The translations under genes and the position numbers were made by a program. The notes below the pieces were generated by a model, which saw only the letters and a program-made list of their open reading frames with translations, was not told the DNA's origin and made no database searches. This document shows positions 8,349 to 17,739 of a stretch of 64,000 nucleotides of DNA, in pieces. Position 1 is the stretch's first letter; every line of letters begins with the position of its first letter. The stretch comes from Mesorhizobium sp. B4-1-3 (GTDB lineage Bacteria; Pseudomonadota; Alphaproteobacteria; Rhizobiales; Rhizobiaceae), in contig NZ_VFTG01000005.1 of NCBI RefSeq assembly GCF_006439355.1, positions 1-64,000 of the forward strand, read 5' to 3'.

Positions 8349-8396
8349 AAGCTGTACTAGCATCCCGATGGGTGGGCCCAACAGCGGTCGAGTTAC

Positions 8397-9572
8397 ATGC
8401 TGCATGTCTTGTACCTTGTGCATGACGTATCCGACCCGGCGGTGCGCCGGAGGGTTCAGATGCTCAAGGCAGGCGGCGCCGGGGTCACCCTGGCGGGCTT
8501 CCGCCGTACCACCAGCCCGGTCGCCGAGATCGAAGGCATCGAACCTGTCGACCTCGGCGCGACGCGCGACGGCCGATTCGCGCAGCGCCTCGGCGCGGTC
8601 GCCAAGGCCGCCATGTCGATCGGCTCGAAGCTTGGCGCCATGCCCACACCCGATCTCATCATCGCGCGCAACCTCGAAATGTTGGCGCTGGCCCGCCGCG
8701 CCAATGGCGCGCTCGGGGCAAATGTGCCGATCGTCTATGAATGCCTCGACATCCATCGCCTGGTACTGCGCGACGATTTCGTCGGCAGAACGCTGCGTGG
8801 CGCCGAACGCCACCTCGCCCGCGACGTGAAGCTTCTGGTGACGAGCTCGCCGGCCTTCATCGCCAACTATTTCGAGCCTTTCGGGCAGATCGCCGCGCCC
8901 GTCGAGCTCATCGAGAACAAATATTTCGAGACCGCGCCGGTTGCGGTGGTGCATTCTTTCGAGGACGATAGCCCGGCATCTCCGCCCTGGCGCATCGGCT
9001 GGTTCGGCGCGCTGCGCTGCCGCCGCTCGCTGGAGCTGCTGGCCGATTTCACCCGGCGGCAGGCGGGACGCTTCGAGGTGGTGCTGAGGGGCCGTCCGGC
9101 GCTGTCTGAATTCCCGGACTTTCACGGTTTCGTCGAGGCCGAGCCGTGGCTTTCGTTCGGCGGCCCTTACCGCAATCCGGAGGACATGGCGGCAATCTAC
9201 GGGCAGGTGCATTTCTCCTGGGCGATCGATTTCTTCGAAGCTGGCCAGAATTCCGAATGGCTGCTTCCCAACCGTCTCTATGAAGGCTGCCGATTTGGCG
9301 CCGTGCCGATCTCGATGGCGGGCACCGAAACCGGCCGGTTCCTGAAGCGCCACGATATCGGCGTGCTCCTGTCCGAGGCGACGGCCGAAGGCATCGAAGC
9401 GATGCTCGGACGGATGGATCAGGACCGATATCGCGGCCTGAAGTCGCGGGTGCTGGCGCGCAACCCTCGAACGTGGAGCTACGACCGTAGCGACTGCGCG
9501 GCTTTCGTCGAAAAGCTGAGCGGCCTCGCCGCCATGCCTTCAAATTTTGCGGCAACGGAGGCCGCGGCGTGA
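8397..9572 (+). CDS. exoL: ExoL-like glycosyltransferase
   Basis: Glucosyltransferase-type protein of the succinoglycan pathway, expected to extend the lipid-linked repeat unit at the cytoplasmic membrane face. The N-terminus (MLHVLYLVHDVSDPAVRRRV, then a Gly/Ala-rich turn and GFRR) matches the ExoL family, and 391 residues is the usual size. No classical GT4 E-x7-E is obvious. Identity rests as much on context: it heads a run in the order exoL-A-M-O-N-P, the same set and order as the Sinorhizobium meliloti exo cluster. Start ATG 8397; the stop overlaps the next start (TGATG), so translation is probably coupled. The palindromes upstream suggest regulation of the whole run. Confidence 0.83.
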   Translation: MLHVLYLVHDVSDPAVRRRVQMLKAGGAGVTLAGFRRTTSPVAEIEGIEPVDLGATRDGRFAQRLGAVAKAAMSIGSKLGAMPTPDLIIARNLEMLALARRANGALGANVPIVYECLDIHRLVLRDDFVGRTLRGAERHLARDVKLLVTSSPAFIANYFEPFGQIAAPVELIENKYFETAPVAVVHSFEDDSPASPPWRIGWFGALRCRRSLELLADFTRRQAGRFEVVLRGRPALSEFPDFHGFVEAEPWLSFGGPYRNPEDMAAIYGQVHFSWAIDFFEAGQNSEWLLPNRLYEGCRFGAVPISMAGTETGRFLKRHDIGVLLSEATAEGIEAMLGRMDQDRYRGLKSRVLARNPRTWSYDRSDCAAFVEKLSGLAAMPSNFAATEAAA

Positions 9573-10585
9573 TGGCAGGGGACGCGCAGCAATCAATGAC
9601 GCGGGCTATACCGTCGATCCTGATCGTCATTCCCTGCCTCAACGAGGCTGCCCATATCGGCGGCCTGCTCGACCAGTTGCGGCCGGCGGCAGCGCGGCTC
9701 GGCGGCCGCATCGTCGTCGCCGACGGCGGCAGTGCCGACGGCACGCAAGCCATCGTCGAAAACATCGTGGCGAAGGACCCCCGCGTCATCCTGCTCGCCA
9801 ATCCGAAGCGCCTCCAGAGCGCCGCCATCAATCTGGTGGTGGCGAGTCTCGGCGAAGGCGTCGACTACCTCATCCGCATCGACGCGCATGGCGGCTATCC
9901 GGACGATTACTGCGACCGGCTGGTCGGGGAAGCGCTTGCCACCGGCGCCGATTCGGTCGTCGTTTCGATGCTGACCGCCGGCACCGGCGCCGTGCAGAAG
10001 GCGGTCGCGGCGGCGCAGAACTCCAAGCTCGGCACCGGCGGCTCGAAGCACCGGCACATGTCCGAGGGCGAATGGGTCGACCACGGCCACCACGCGCTGA
10101 TGCGCGTCGCCGCCTTCCGGCATGTCGGTGGCTATGACGAGAGCTTCAGCCACAACGAGGACGCCGAGCTCGACCATCGCCTCCGCCAGGCCGGCTATCG
10201 CATCTGGATGAGCGGCAGGACGCAGATGGTCTATTATCCGCGCTCGACGCTGAAGAGCCTCTATTTCCAGTATCTCGGCTATGGCCGCGGCCGCGCCAGG
10301 AACGTCCTGAAGCACCGTATGGTGCCGAAGGTCCGGCAGATGATTCCGCTGCTGGTTGCGCCCGTGGTGCTGCTCGCTCTGTTTTCCTTCGTCCACTGGC
10401 TGGCGGCGGTGCCTTTCCTTTTGTGGGCTGCGGTATGCCTCGGTTACGGCCTGGTGACGGCGCTACGCCAGCGCAACGCCGGCATGGCGCTCGCCGGCGT
10501 CTCGGCGATGGTTATGCATTTCGGCTGGTCCGTCGGCTTCTGGCAGCTGCTTTTGACGTCCCGCTTGCAGCGCAAGGTGGCATGA
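9572..10585 (+). CDS. exoA: ExoA-like beta-glucosyltransferase (GT2)
   Basis: GT2 enzyme; ExoA of S. meliloti adds the first beta-1,3-glucose to the galactosyl lipid carrier. The N-terminal domain has SILIVIPCLNEAAHIGGLL, VVADGGSADGT, and IRIDAHGGYP where the DxD-type metal site is expected. The Gln/Arg-x-x-Arg-Trp-like region is YDESFSHNEDAELDHRLRQAGY. Residues after about 250 contain hydrophobic segments (MIPLLVAPVVLLALFSFVHW and further), indicating a membrane-anchored C-terminus. ATG 9572 overlaps the exoL stop; a GTG at 9569 is in frame too. The end overlaps exoM. Sugar specificity is taken from the S. meliloti homologue. Confidence 0.88.
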   Translation: MAGDAQQSMTRAIPSILIVIPCLNEAAHIGGLLDQLRPAAARLGGRIVVADGGSADGTQAIVENIVAKDPRVILLANPKRLQSAAINLVVASLGEGVDYLIRIDAHGGYPDDYCDRLVGEALATGADSVVVSMLTAGTGAVQKAVAAAQNSKLGTGGSKHRHMSEGEWVDHGHHALMRVAAFRHVGGYDESFSHNEDAELDHRLRQAGYRIWMSGRTQMVYYPRSTLKSLYFQYLGYGRGRARNVLKHRMVPKVRQMIPLLVAPVVLLALFSFVHWLAAVPFLLWAAVCLGYGLVTALRQRNAGMALAGVSAMVMHFGWSVGFWQLLLTSRLQRKVA

Positions 10586-11523
10586 TGGCCGGCCGCTCGA
10601 TCGACATCTGCATCTGCACCTTCCGCCGGCCGGAGCTGGCCGACACGCTGCGTTCCGTCGCAGCGCTGGAGAAGCCGGCGGGACTGGAGATCGGCATCGT
10701 CATTGCCGACAATGACGACGAGCCCAGCGCGCAGAAGCTGGTCAAGGCGCTTGCCGAGGAGTTGAAGCTGCCGATCCGCTATCGCCACGCGCCGGCGCGC
10801 AACATCTCGGTCGCCCGCAACGCCTGCCTTGACGCCAGCGTGTCGGACTTCGTCGCCTTCATCGACGACGATGAGACGGCGTCCCCCTCCTGGCTGGTCG
10901 AGTTGATGGCGACGGCCGACGCCACAGGCGCCGCGGCGGTGCTCGGTCCAGTGCGGGCGCATTATCGCCAGGACGCGCCGGACTGGATGCAGAAGGGTGA
11001 TTTCCATTCCACCTTGCCGGTCTGGGTGCGCGGCGAGATCCGCACCGGCTACACCTGCAACGTCCTGCTCAGAACAGCCGATGCGAGCCTGCGCGGCCGG
11101 CGCTTCAGCCTGGCTCGCGGCCAGACCGGCGGCGAGGACACCGAGTTCTTCGATGCCATGGTCAAGGCCGGCGGCCGCATTGCCTTTGCGCCTGACGCCT
11201 TCGTCGACGAGGTAGTGCCGCGCGCCAGGGCCGCGTTCGACTGGCTGCGCCGTCGCCGCTTCCGCTTCGGCCAGACGCATGGCCATTTGATCGGGCGCGG
11301 CGCTGGCGGCATACGCCGCGCCGGCCAAGTCGGGCTGGCTTCGGCCAAGGCCGCCTACTGCTTCGGCATGGCGATTTTGACCGCGATCAGCCCGGTGCGA
11401 CGGAACCGCAGCGTGCTGCGCGGCATTATGCACGTTGGCGTCGTCAGCGGTTTGGTTGGCGTCCGCGAAATCCGCCAATACGGCCTCACGTCGCCAGAAC
11501 AAGGGAACAAGCGTGCAGCCTGA
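10582..11523 (+). CDS. exoM: ExoM-like glucosyltransferase (GT2)
   Basis: GT2 protein of 313 residues; ExoM adds a beta-1,4-linked glucose in succinoglycan assembly. It shows IDICICTFRRPELADTL, IVIADNDDEPSAQKLV, and the metal site FIDDDETASPSWL, followed by GGEDTEFFDAMVKAGG, the typical acceptor-side acidic motif. The start is ATG 10582 or 10585; the first overlaps the exoA stop as ATGA, so translation is coupled. The end overlaps the next GT by 11 bases. The open frame extends further upstream (to 10423), but that part lies within exoA and is not conserved. Confidence 0.88.
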   Translation: MMAGRSIDICICTFRRPELADTLRSVAALEKPAGLEIGIVIADNDDEPSAQKLVKALAEELKLPIRYRHAPARNISVARNACLDASVSDFVAFIDDDETASPSWLVELMATADATGAAAVLGPVRAHYRQDAPDWMQKGDFHSTLPVWVRGEIRTGYTCNVLLRTADASLRGRRFSLARGQTGGEDTEFFDAMVKAGGRIAFAPDAFVDEVVPRARAAFDWLRRRRFRFGQTHGHLIGRGAGGIRRAGQVGLASAKAAYCFGMAILTAISPVRRNRSVLRGIMHVGVVSGLVGVREIRQYGLTSPEQGNKRAA

Positions 11524-12499
11524 CGTCAGCTTCGTCATTGCCGCCTACAATGCGGAGGCCACTCTCGACCGCGCCATCGCCAGCGCGATCGCGCAACTTG
11601 GGGTGACCGTCGAGGTCATCGTCGTCGACGACCAGTCGCGCGACGGCACATTGGATGTGGCGCGCGCCTATCCGCAAGATATCGTCAAGGTGGTGGCGCT
11701 GCCCGCCAATCGCGGCCCGGGCGGTGCCCGCAATGCCGGCCTCGACCTGGCGCGCGGCCGCTGGGTGGCGGTGCTCGATTCCGACGATGCGGTTCTTCCC
11801 GACCGCCTGGCCATGATGATCTCCCGCGCCGAAGCAGCGGGTGCCCAGATTGCGGTCGACAATGTCCAGGTCGTGCGCGAGGACGGCACGCCCGACGACA
11901 CCATGTTTCCGGCCGGCTACCTCGAAGGCCTGCGCGAAATCTCGCTGGCCGACTACATCGACGGCAATCTGGTCTTCGAATCGCGCTTCAATCTCGGCTA
12001 TCTCAAGCCGATCTTCCAGCGCCGCTTCCTCGACGACAACAGGCTGCGCTACGACGAGAAGCTGCGCATCGGCGAGGACTACATTCTTCTGGCCAGCGCG
12101 CTGGCCAGCGGCGGCCGTTGCGTCGTCGAGCCGACCGTCGGCTATGTTTATCACATCCGCACCGGCTCGATCTCGCGGGTGCTCGAATTGCATCACGTCG
12201 AGGCGATGACGCATGCCGACGCCGCCTTTGCGGCGGCATATCCCATGGACAGCAGCGCAAAGGCGGCCTTTGCCAGGCGTGGCCGCAGCCTGCGTAAGGC
12301 CTCGTCGTTCCTGTCCCTGGTTCAGCACATCAAGGCGCGCGCGCCGCTCAAGGCGATCGGCGCGGCGCTCAGGGATCCGGCCGCGATCGGGCATTTGAGC
12401 ATGCCTATCGCGGTCCGGCTCAAAAGGGTTGCGGCGCAGGTTCGCCGTGGGGGTGGGGAGATAAAGCATGCGGGCGATTTGATAGCCGGCGACAGGTAG
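11513..12499 (+). CDS. exoO: ExoO-like glucosyltransferase (GT2)
   Basis: GT2 protein of 328 residues, the counterpart of ExoO, which adds a beta-1,6 glucose in succinoglycan. Motifs: VSFVIAAYNAEATLDRAI, VIVVDDQSRDGT, AVLDSDDAVLPDRL for nucleotide and metal binding, and LRIGEDYILLASALASG further on. The start is GTG 11513, preceded by AAGGGA about seven bases away; the in-frame extension to 11435 lies inside exoM. Overlap with exoM by 11 bases indicates an operon. The C-terminal third is basic (RRGRSLRKAS...) and may contact the membrane. Linkage specificity is inferred from gene order only. Confidence 0.86.
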   Translation: MQPDVSFVIAAYNAEATLDRAIASAIAQLGVTVEVIVVDDQSRDGTLDVARAYPQDIVKVVALPANRGPGGARNAGLDLARGRWVAVLDSDDAVLPDRLAMMISRAEAAGAQIAVDNVQVVREDGTPDDTMFPAGYLEGLREISLADYIDGNLVFESRFNLGYLKPIFQRRFLDDNRLRYDEKLRIGEDYILLASALASGGRCVVEPTVGYVYHIRTGSISRVLELHHVEAMTHADAAFAAAYPMDSSAKAAFARRGRSLRKASSFLSLVQHIKARAPLKAIGAALRDPAAIGHLSMPIAVRLKRVAAQVRRGGGEIKHAGDLIAGDR

Positions 12500-12529
12500 A
12501 AAATCTTTTTCTCTCAGAAGGAAGACCAG

Positions 12530-13426
12530 ATGCAGAAAGTCAGGAAGGCAGTCATCCCGGTGGCGGGGCTCGGAACGCGGTTCCTGCCGGCGACCAAGTC
12601 CATGCCGAAGGAAATGCTGCCCGTCGTCGACAAGCCCGTCGTACAATATGCCGTCGACGAGGCGTTCGAGGCCGGCATCGAGCACATCGTCTTCGTCACG
12701 GGCCGCAACAAGGCGGTCATCGAGGACTATTTCGACCTGCACCCTGAACTGATCGGCACGCTGGAGCAGACCGGCAAGAAGGCGCAGCTCGAATCGCTGG
12801 AAAGCCTGCTGCCCGTCGCCGGCGCCACCTCCTTCATCCGCCAGCAGTCGCCGCAGGGCCTGGGCCACGCCGTCTGGTGCGCGCGCGATGTGATCGGCAA
12901 CGAGCCCTTCGCGCTGCTGCTTCCCGACATGGTGTCCTTCGGTGCGCGCGGCTGCCTTGCCGAGACAGTCGACCTTTACCAGCGCACCGGCGGCAATGTG
13001 ATCGCCGTCGAGCGCTGCGACCCGGCCGAAACCAGCAAATACGGCATCGTCGGCCGCGGCGACGAGGTCGGTTCCGGCTTCAAGGTCACGGCGATGGTCG
13101 AAAAGCCGGCGCCCGCCAACGCGCCGTCGAATTTCTACATCAACGGCCGCTACGTCCTGCAGCCGGAGATTTTTGCGCTGCTCGGCAACCAGCAGCGCGG
13201 CGCCGGCAACGAGATCCAGCTCACGGACGCCATGGTGCGCCTGGCTCAGAGCCAGCCTTTCTACGCCCAACCTTTCGATGGCCGCATGTTCGACTGCGGC
13301 TCCAAGGAGGGCTTCATCGAGGCCACCATCGCCTTTGCCCTGGCGCGCGATGACATGAAGGGCACTGTTCTCGAGATGCTGCAGCAATTTGTCCGGTCGC
13401 ATGAGCGCCGGGAAGTAGCCGCATAA
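12530..13426 (+). CDS. exoN: UTP-glucose-1-phosphate uridylyltransferase
   Basis: Makes UDP-glucose from UTP and glucose-1-phosphate, the donor for the glucosyltransferases encoded just upstream. 298 residues, normal for GalU/ExoN. Motifs: [20 protein letters not shown] at the N-terminus (nucleotide loop with catalytic Arg/Lys), [25 protein letters not shown] for metal binding, and [13 protein letters not shown]. Start ATG 12530 with an AGAAGGAAGA stretch about eight bases upstream and only 30 bp after exoO. In S. meliloti exoN lies between exoP and exoO, as here. galU would be an equally correct name for the activity. Confidence 0.95.
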   Translation: MQKVRKAVIPVAGLGTRFLPATKSMPKEMLPVVDKPVVQYAVDEAFEAGIEHIVFVTGRNKAVIEDYFDLHPELIGTLEQTGKKAQLESLESLLPVAGATSFIRQQSPQGLGHAVWCARDVIGNEPFALLLPDMVSFGARGCLAETVDLYQRTGGNVIAVERCDPAETSKYGIVGRGDEVGSGFKVTAMVEKPAPANAPSNFYINGRYVLQPEIFALLGNQQRGAGNEIQLTDAMVRLAQSQPFYAQPFDGRMFDCGSKEGFIEATIAFALARDDMKGTVLEMLQQFVRSHERREVAA

Positions 13427-13593
13427 TGCCCATCTTTCGGGTGCATATGCGGTTTCGCGATGGCGCGACAGCCACTCCAGCGCCCGGGCTTTCCGGCCCG
13501 GCGCATCCTGGCAACAACGTTGCGCGGTCTTTTCTGGTCACGACGCCGATCTACCAAGGCCGATAGCGCCTGCAACCTGGAATTGGACCGACT

Positions 13594-15975
13594 ATGAACT
13601 ATGCCAACTTCCCCCTCGACAAGAGGATGCCATTGCCCAGTACCGATCCGGAAAAGGGTGAAGACTTCATCGATGTCGAGCGTCTGCTTGGCATGGCCGT
13701 CCGGCAGGCCAAGGTGGTGGCGGTCTGTGCCGTCATCGGCCTGTTCCTGGGCGTGTTCTATCTGCAGACCACCCCCAAGCAATATATGTCCGTGGCGAGC
13801 GTGCTCATCGACGAGGGCCTGAACAAGGTCGTCGACGACATCTCGGCAGCATCGCAGACCATGCAGACCGACGCCTCGCTGCTCAGCCAGATCGAGATTC
13901 TCACCTCGGCGCGCCTGGCGTCGGTCGTGGTCGACAAGCTGAAGCTCGACCAGAACGAGACGTTCATGAACCCGCCGCAATCGGCGCTCGCCAAGGGCGT
14001 GGGTTTTCTGCGCGGCGTAATCAGCTACTTCCGGAGCAGCTCGGCGAACGACATCCCAGGCATAGAGAATGTCGACGAGGCGACGCGCCAGGCCATGATC
14101 AAGACGGCGACGCATGACTACGCGGTGCTGAAGCTGCAGAGCGAGGTGCTTGCGCAGCGCAACGGCCGCAGCTACGTGATTTCGATCGGCTACCAGGCGC
14201 CGGATCCAGCTCTGGCCACGGCCATCACCAAAGCCTATGCCGATGCCTATCTGGCGGACCAGCTCAACGCCAGCTTCGACGCCACCGAGCGCGCCGCCTT
14301 ATGGCTGCAGGGCCGGCTCACCGAGTTGCGCGAAAGCTCGCAGCAGGCAGCGATGGCGGTCGAGAAGTTCAGGGCCGAACATGGGCTCTCCGCCAACAGC
14401 GACGGCCAGTTGCTGAGCGACAAGCAGCTCGCCGATCTCAACGCGCAGCTCATCGTCGCCCAGGCGGATACCGCCAGGGCCAGCGCCCGCTACCAGCAAT
14501 ACAAGGCGATCGTCGACAGCGGCTCCGAAAGCGCCTTCAACGATTCGGCCATCGGTGCCGATCAGCCGAGCAGCTCGGTCATCATCGCGCTCAAGACCCG
14601 CTATCTCGCCATTGCCAAGCGCCTGCAGGACGTCGAGACCAATTTCGGTAAGGATCATCCGCAGGCGGTCGCGCTGGCCAAGGAAAAGGCCGACGTCTCG
14701 GCGCAGATATTCGGGCAGCTGAAGCAGCTCACCGAAAGCTACCGCAACGATTTCGAAGTGGCGCAGGCGCGCGAGAAGGCGCTGCGGGACAAGATCTCCA
14801 CGGCCGCCGGCAAGAGCTCGATCGACAACCAGTCGCAGGTGAAGCTGAAGGAGCTCGATCAGCAAGCCCAGGCGCTGACCACGCTCTACCAGACCTTCCT
14901 CAGCCGTTACGAGGAAGCCTCGCAGCAGCAGTCCTTCCCGGTCGGCAAAGTCCGCGTCATATCCGACGCGACGATGCCGCTCGCGGCCTCCAGCCCCCGC
15001 ACCTTGCGCGTGCTGGCGCTGTCGCTGGTGCTCGGCCTGATGCTTGGCGCTGGCTTTGGCGGCCTCAACGAGTTCAACGAGCGGTTCTTCAGGACGGGCG
15101 AGGACATCCGCGACCGGGTCGGTCTGAAGTTCCTCGGCTATCTGCCGACGATCGGCGGCGGCAAGGCCAAGGATCCCAAGGCCGACGACCTGCCGACCGA
15201 CGGCAAGGTGGCTAGCCTTTCGGCGGCGGAGAAACGGGCGCGCATGCGTGTCAGCATCGATGCCCCGGCATCGATGTTCGCCGAGACGCTGCGCAACGCC
15301 AAGATCGCCTTCGACGTCGTGATGGAAGACCGCGGCAGCCGGGTCATCGGTGTCATTTCCGTGCTGCCCGGGGAGGGCAAGTCGACGGTGGCGGCGAATC
15401 TCGCCGGCCTGCTCGCCGCCAACGGCGCCAAGACCCTGCTCATCGACGGCGACCTGCGCAATCCGGGCTTGAGCCGCAGCCTCGGCATGGAGGCCGAGCA
15501 GGGCCTGATGGAGGCAGTGGTCAACGGCCAGACCTGGCAGTCGGTCGGCAAAGTCGACCGCCAGACCAAGCTTGCGATCATTCCCGCCGTGCTGCGCGGC
15601 CAGTTCTCGCACACCAGCGAGCTTCTGGGCTCGGCCGGCATGCGGCGCTTCATCGAGAATGCCAAGGAGACGTTCGAATACATCATCGTCGACCTGCCGC
15701 CGCTCGGCCCCGTCGTCGACGCCAAGGCCTTCGCGCCGCTGGTCGACGGCCTCGTGCTGGTCACCGAATGGGGCCGCACGCCCCGCAACATGGTGCGCTC
15801 GATGCTGGAATCCGAACCCTATATCGCCAACAAGATAATCGGCGCGGTACTCAATAAGGTCGATCTGAAGAAGCTGGCCAAGTACGGCTCGCTCGGCGGT
15901 TCGGAAAAGTTCTTCGACCGCTATTCGAGCTACTATCTGGAAAAATCCGAGCAGCGCCCCAAGCAGGCAGCCTGA
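13594..15975 (+). CDS. exoP: ExoP-like polysaccharide co-polymerase / BY-kinase
   Basis: Inner-membrane chain-length regulator with a cytoplasmic bacterial tyrosine kinase domain; it cooperates with the Wzy-type polymerase. Residues about 40-65 form the first membrane helix, then a long periplasmic Wzz/coiled-coil domain, a second helix around residues 470-490 (LRVLALSLVLGLMLGAGFGG) and a kinase. Walker A is VLPGEGKSTVAANLA near residue 590, Walker A' LLIDGDLRNPG near 615, Walker B IIVDLPPLG near 697. The tail has clustered tyrosines (DRYSSYYLEK), the usual autophosphorylation region. 793 residues fits ExoP. The 167-bp gap after exoN leaves room for its own promoter. Confidence 0.94.
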   Translation: MNYANFPLDKRMPLPSTDPEKGEDFIDVERLLGMAVRQAKVVAVCAVIGLFLGVFYLQTTPKQYMSVASVLIDEGLNKVVDDISAASQTMQTDASLLSQIEILTSARLASVVVDKLKLDQNETFMNPPQSALAKGVGFLRGVISYFRSSSANDIPGIENVDEATRQAMIKTATHDYAVLKLQSEVLAQRNGRSYVISIGYQAPDPALATAITKAYADAYLADQLNASFDATERAALWLQGRLTELRESSQQAAMAVEKFRAEHGLSANSDGQLLSDKQLADLNAQLIVAQADTARASARYQQYKAIVDSGSESAFNDSAIGADQPSSSVIIALKTRYLAIAKRLQDVETNFGKDHPQAVALAKEKADVSAQIFGQLKQLTESYRNDFEVAQAREKALRDKISTAAGKSSIDNQSQVKLKELDQQAQALTTLYQTFLSRYEEASQQQSFPVGKVRVISDATMPLAASSPRTLRVLALSLVLGLMLGAGFGGLNEFNERFFRTGEDIRDRVGLKFLGYLPTIGGGKAKDPKADDLPTDGKVASLSAAEKRARMRVSIDAPASMFAETLRNAKIAFDVVMEDRGSRVIGVISVLPGEGKSTVAANLAGLLAANGAKTLLIDGDLRNPGLSRSLGMEAEQGLMEAVVNGQTWQSVGKVDRQTKLAIIPAVLRGQFSHTSELLGSAGMRRFIENAKETFEYIIVDLPPLGPVVDAKAFAPLVDGLVLVTEWGRTPRNMVRSMLESEPYIANKIIGAVLNKVDLKKLAKYGSLGGSEKFFDRYSSYYLEKSEQRPKQAA

Positions 15976-16005
15976 GGCGGTTTTCCGTTCGGAAAAACAA
16001 AGACA

Positions 16006-16040
16006 TAGGGCGGCTCAGCCTGGGACGGCGTGCCGCCCTA
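16006..16040. terminator. Hairpin between convergent exoP and the phosphoesterase gene
   Basis: TAGGGCGGC (16006-16014) pairs with GCCGCCCTA (16032-16040) around a 17-base loop, and the right arm includes the stop codon of the leftward gene. A T-run is lacking. It lies where transcription from both sides meets, so a bidirectional terminator role is likely but not proven. Confidence 0.4.
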
Positions 16041-16853
16041 ATCTTGTGACGACAGCAGCCGGCCGTATTTGCCGACGATCCTGAGCGCAGTCAGCCGGCC
16101 CGTTTGGAAGGCGCCGGTGTCGATATCGAGCCGGCGTCCGTCGAGCGCCGGAGCATCGACGATCGTGTGCCCGTGCACCACCCAGCGGTCGAGGCGATGC
16201 GCAGCCTGGAAGAACTCCTCGCGGATGTTGAGGAGGTCGCCCTCTTCCTGCGCCTCGAGCGCGATGCCGGGCCGGATGCCGGCATGCACGAAGACGAATT
16301 GGTCGGAGCAGACCATCGCCGGCAGCGTGCGCAGGAAGTCGACATGGCTGGCTGGAATGGCCTCGCGTATGCGCGCGTCCGCCCGCTCGCTCGAACCGTA
16401 GAGGCTTATCAGCCGGTCCGGATCGACGCCGTAGGAGAACAGGGTCTCGCGGCCGCCATAGCCGAGCCAGGTTTCACGCGAGAGATGACCGTCCAGATAG
16501 AGAAGCAGCGCGACCTCATGGTTGCCCACGAGGCAAATGCGCTGGAAGCCCTTCGGCGGCGGCGCCATCAGATGGTCGACCACGCGCCGCGAATGCGGCC
16601 CGCGGTCGATATAGTCGCCCAGCATGATGATGATCTTGCGGCCGCGGAAGCGCTGCGCGTCGAGTTGGATCTTGCCTTCCAGAGCGCGCAACTCGTCGAG
16701 GCAGCCATGCACGTCGCCGATCGCGTAGACGACCGCGTCGCGCATGTCCATGACAAGGCGCTCGCGTGGCGCGGGTCGAGGGCGTCTCGATCGTTGGAAA
16801 AGGTTCACGGATTGAGGCTCGGCTGCTTGCACTGATCTGCGCCTCGATATCAT
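16038..16853 (-). CDS. Metallophosphoesterase (ApaH / PP2A-like family)
   Basis: Calcineurin-like phosphoesterase, a two-metal hydrolase acting on phosphoproteins or dinucleoside polyphosphates. The metal motifs are all present in order: YAIGDVHGCLDEL (D-x-H), IIIMLGDYIDRGPHSR (GDxxDRG), LVGNHE (GNHE), and VFVHAGIRPGI plus WVVHGHTIV (C-terminal histidines). About 270 residues is typical. The frame opens at GTG 16874; ATG 16853 is chosen, though ATG 16751 or 16745, just before the conserved part, is also possible. It converges on exoP and lies 27-50 bp downstream of a broken acyltransferase. A link to ExoP dephosphorylation is tempting from position only. Confidence 0.85.
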   Translation of the reverse strand: MISRRRSVQAAEPQSVNLFQRSRRPRPAPRERLVMDMRDAVVYAIGDVHGCLDELRALEGKIQLDAQRFRGRKIIIMLGDYIDRGPHSRRVVDHLMAPPPKGFQRICLVGNHEVALLLYLDGHLSRETWLGYGGRETLFSYGVDPDRLISLYGSSERADARIREAIPASHVDFLRTLPAMVCSDQFVFVHAGIRPGIALEAQEEGDLLNIREEFFQAAHRLDRWVVHGHTIVDAPALDGRRLDIDTGAFQTGRLTALRIVGKYGRLLSSQD

Positions 16854-16901
16854 GCCGAATGCAAACAATTCCACACTGGCGCGCGATCGGCAGTCGCGTC
16901 G

Positions 16902-17617
16902 TCAGACGGCGGCCTTCAACCGATAGCGGAACACCCTGTGGTCGAAGAGCAGCCGGATGCGCGGCTCGGCCTCGGTCGCAATCAGCCAGCTCGCCGCGAT
17001 CATGGCGGCGCCGACGACGGGAATAGCGGCCAGATAGGGCACGCCGGCGCGCGTCAGGGCGCCGAGCATGGCCGCGCCGACGACATCGTGGATCAGATAG
17101 AGCGGGTAGGTCATCAGCCCGATCCGCCGCCAGCCGCGCCAGGAAAGGTCGAGGCGCAGCGACCACGCCATCAGCGCGACCGCTGCGAGGAAGATGAGGA
17201 TCGGCGCCGCGTAAGGCATGGCGGCTCCGACCTTGAGGCTGTGCACATCGACCGAGCTCGCGATCTGCAGCGCGCCCGCGAACAGGAACAGGGCCGTGAA
17301 GGCGAGGCGCGGCTGGGTCGTCGCCTTGACCGCAGGCACCAGCCGCCTGAAGCGCGCCGCGAAGAATTTCAGCGGCGTCGCGTTCTCGGCGCTGAAGGCG
17401 ATGACGAAGCCGCTGATGACGAAGAACACCTGCACGCCGACCCAGCCGGAGCCGGCGAAGGCCATTTCGGGATGCGGCGGGATGCCACCGGTGGCGCGCG
17501 CCGAAATGCCATCCGGAAAACCCCAGACCCAGAAGCCATAGTGATGGAACATCACCATGACGGCAGCCAGAAACGCAGGATGTCGACACCGCCGAATGTC
17601 GTCTTGTGCTGAGCCAT
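16902..17617 (-). pseudogene. Acyltransferase-3 family gene, frameshifted and internally deleted
   Basis: The natural start is ATG 17617 (MAQHKTTFGGVDILRF). After that phenylalanine the frame is lost: reading TTC-TGG-CTG leads to a TGA, whereas the next frame continues the family pattern AAVMVMFHHYGFWVWGF. One missing C at about 17574 explains this. The rest (VFFVISGFVIAFSAENATP, then FFAARFRRLVPA) is a normal start of a sugar O-acyltransferase. It then jumps straight to late membrane segments: total length is about 235 residues against 340-380 for the family, so about 110 residues of the middle are missing. Probably non-functional. It may once have decorated the polysaccharide made next door. 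Confidence 0.8.
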
Positions 17618-17739
17618 GCCGTGCCTTCGGTATGGCCCCCCATGCAAACTTTAAAGTCTAGTGCTGCGTTGCACAACAAGCGATTGCAGTGCGGGATAAG
17701 TTCGTGAATTCTTCCTTAACGCGGCGGTCCGCCGGGTGA

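Noticed and set aside
11486..13402. 638-codon open frame antisense to exoO and exoN
   Set aside because: It mirrors high-GC coding sequence on the other strand; composition is rich in Arg, Gly, His and Gln with no domain, while the sense strand has conserved glycosyltransferase and ExoN motifs.
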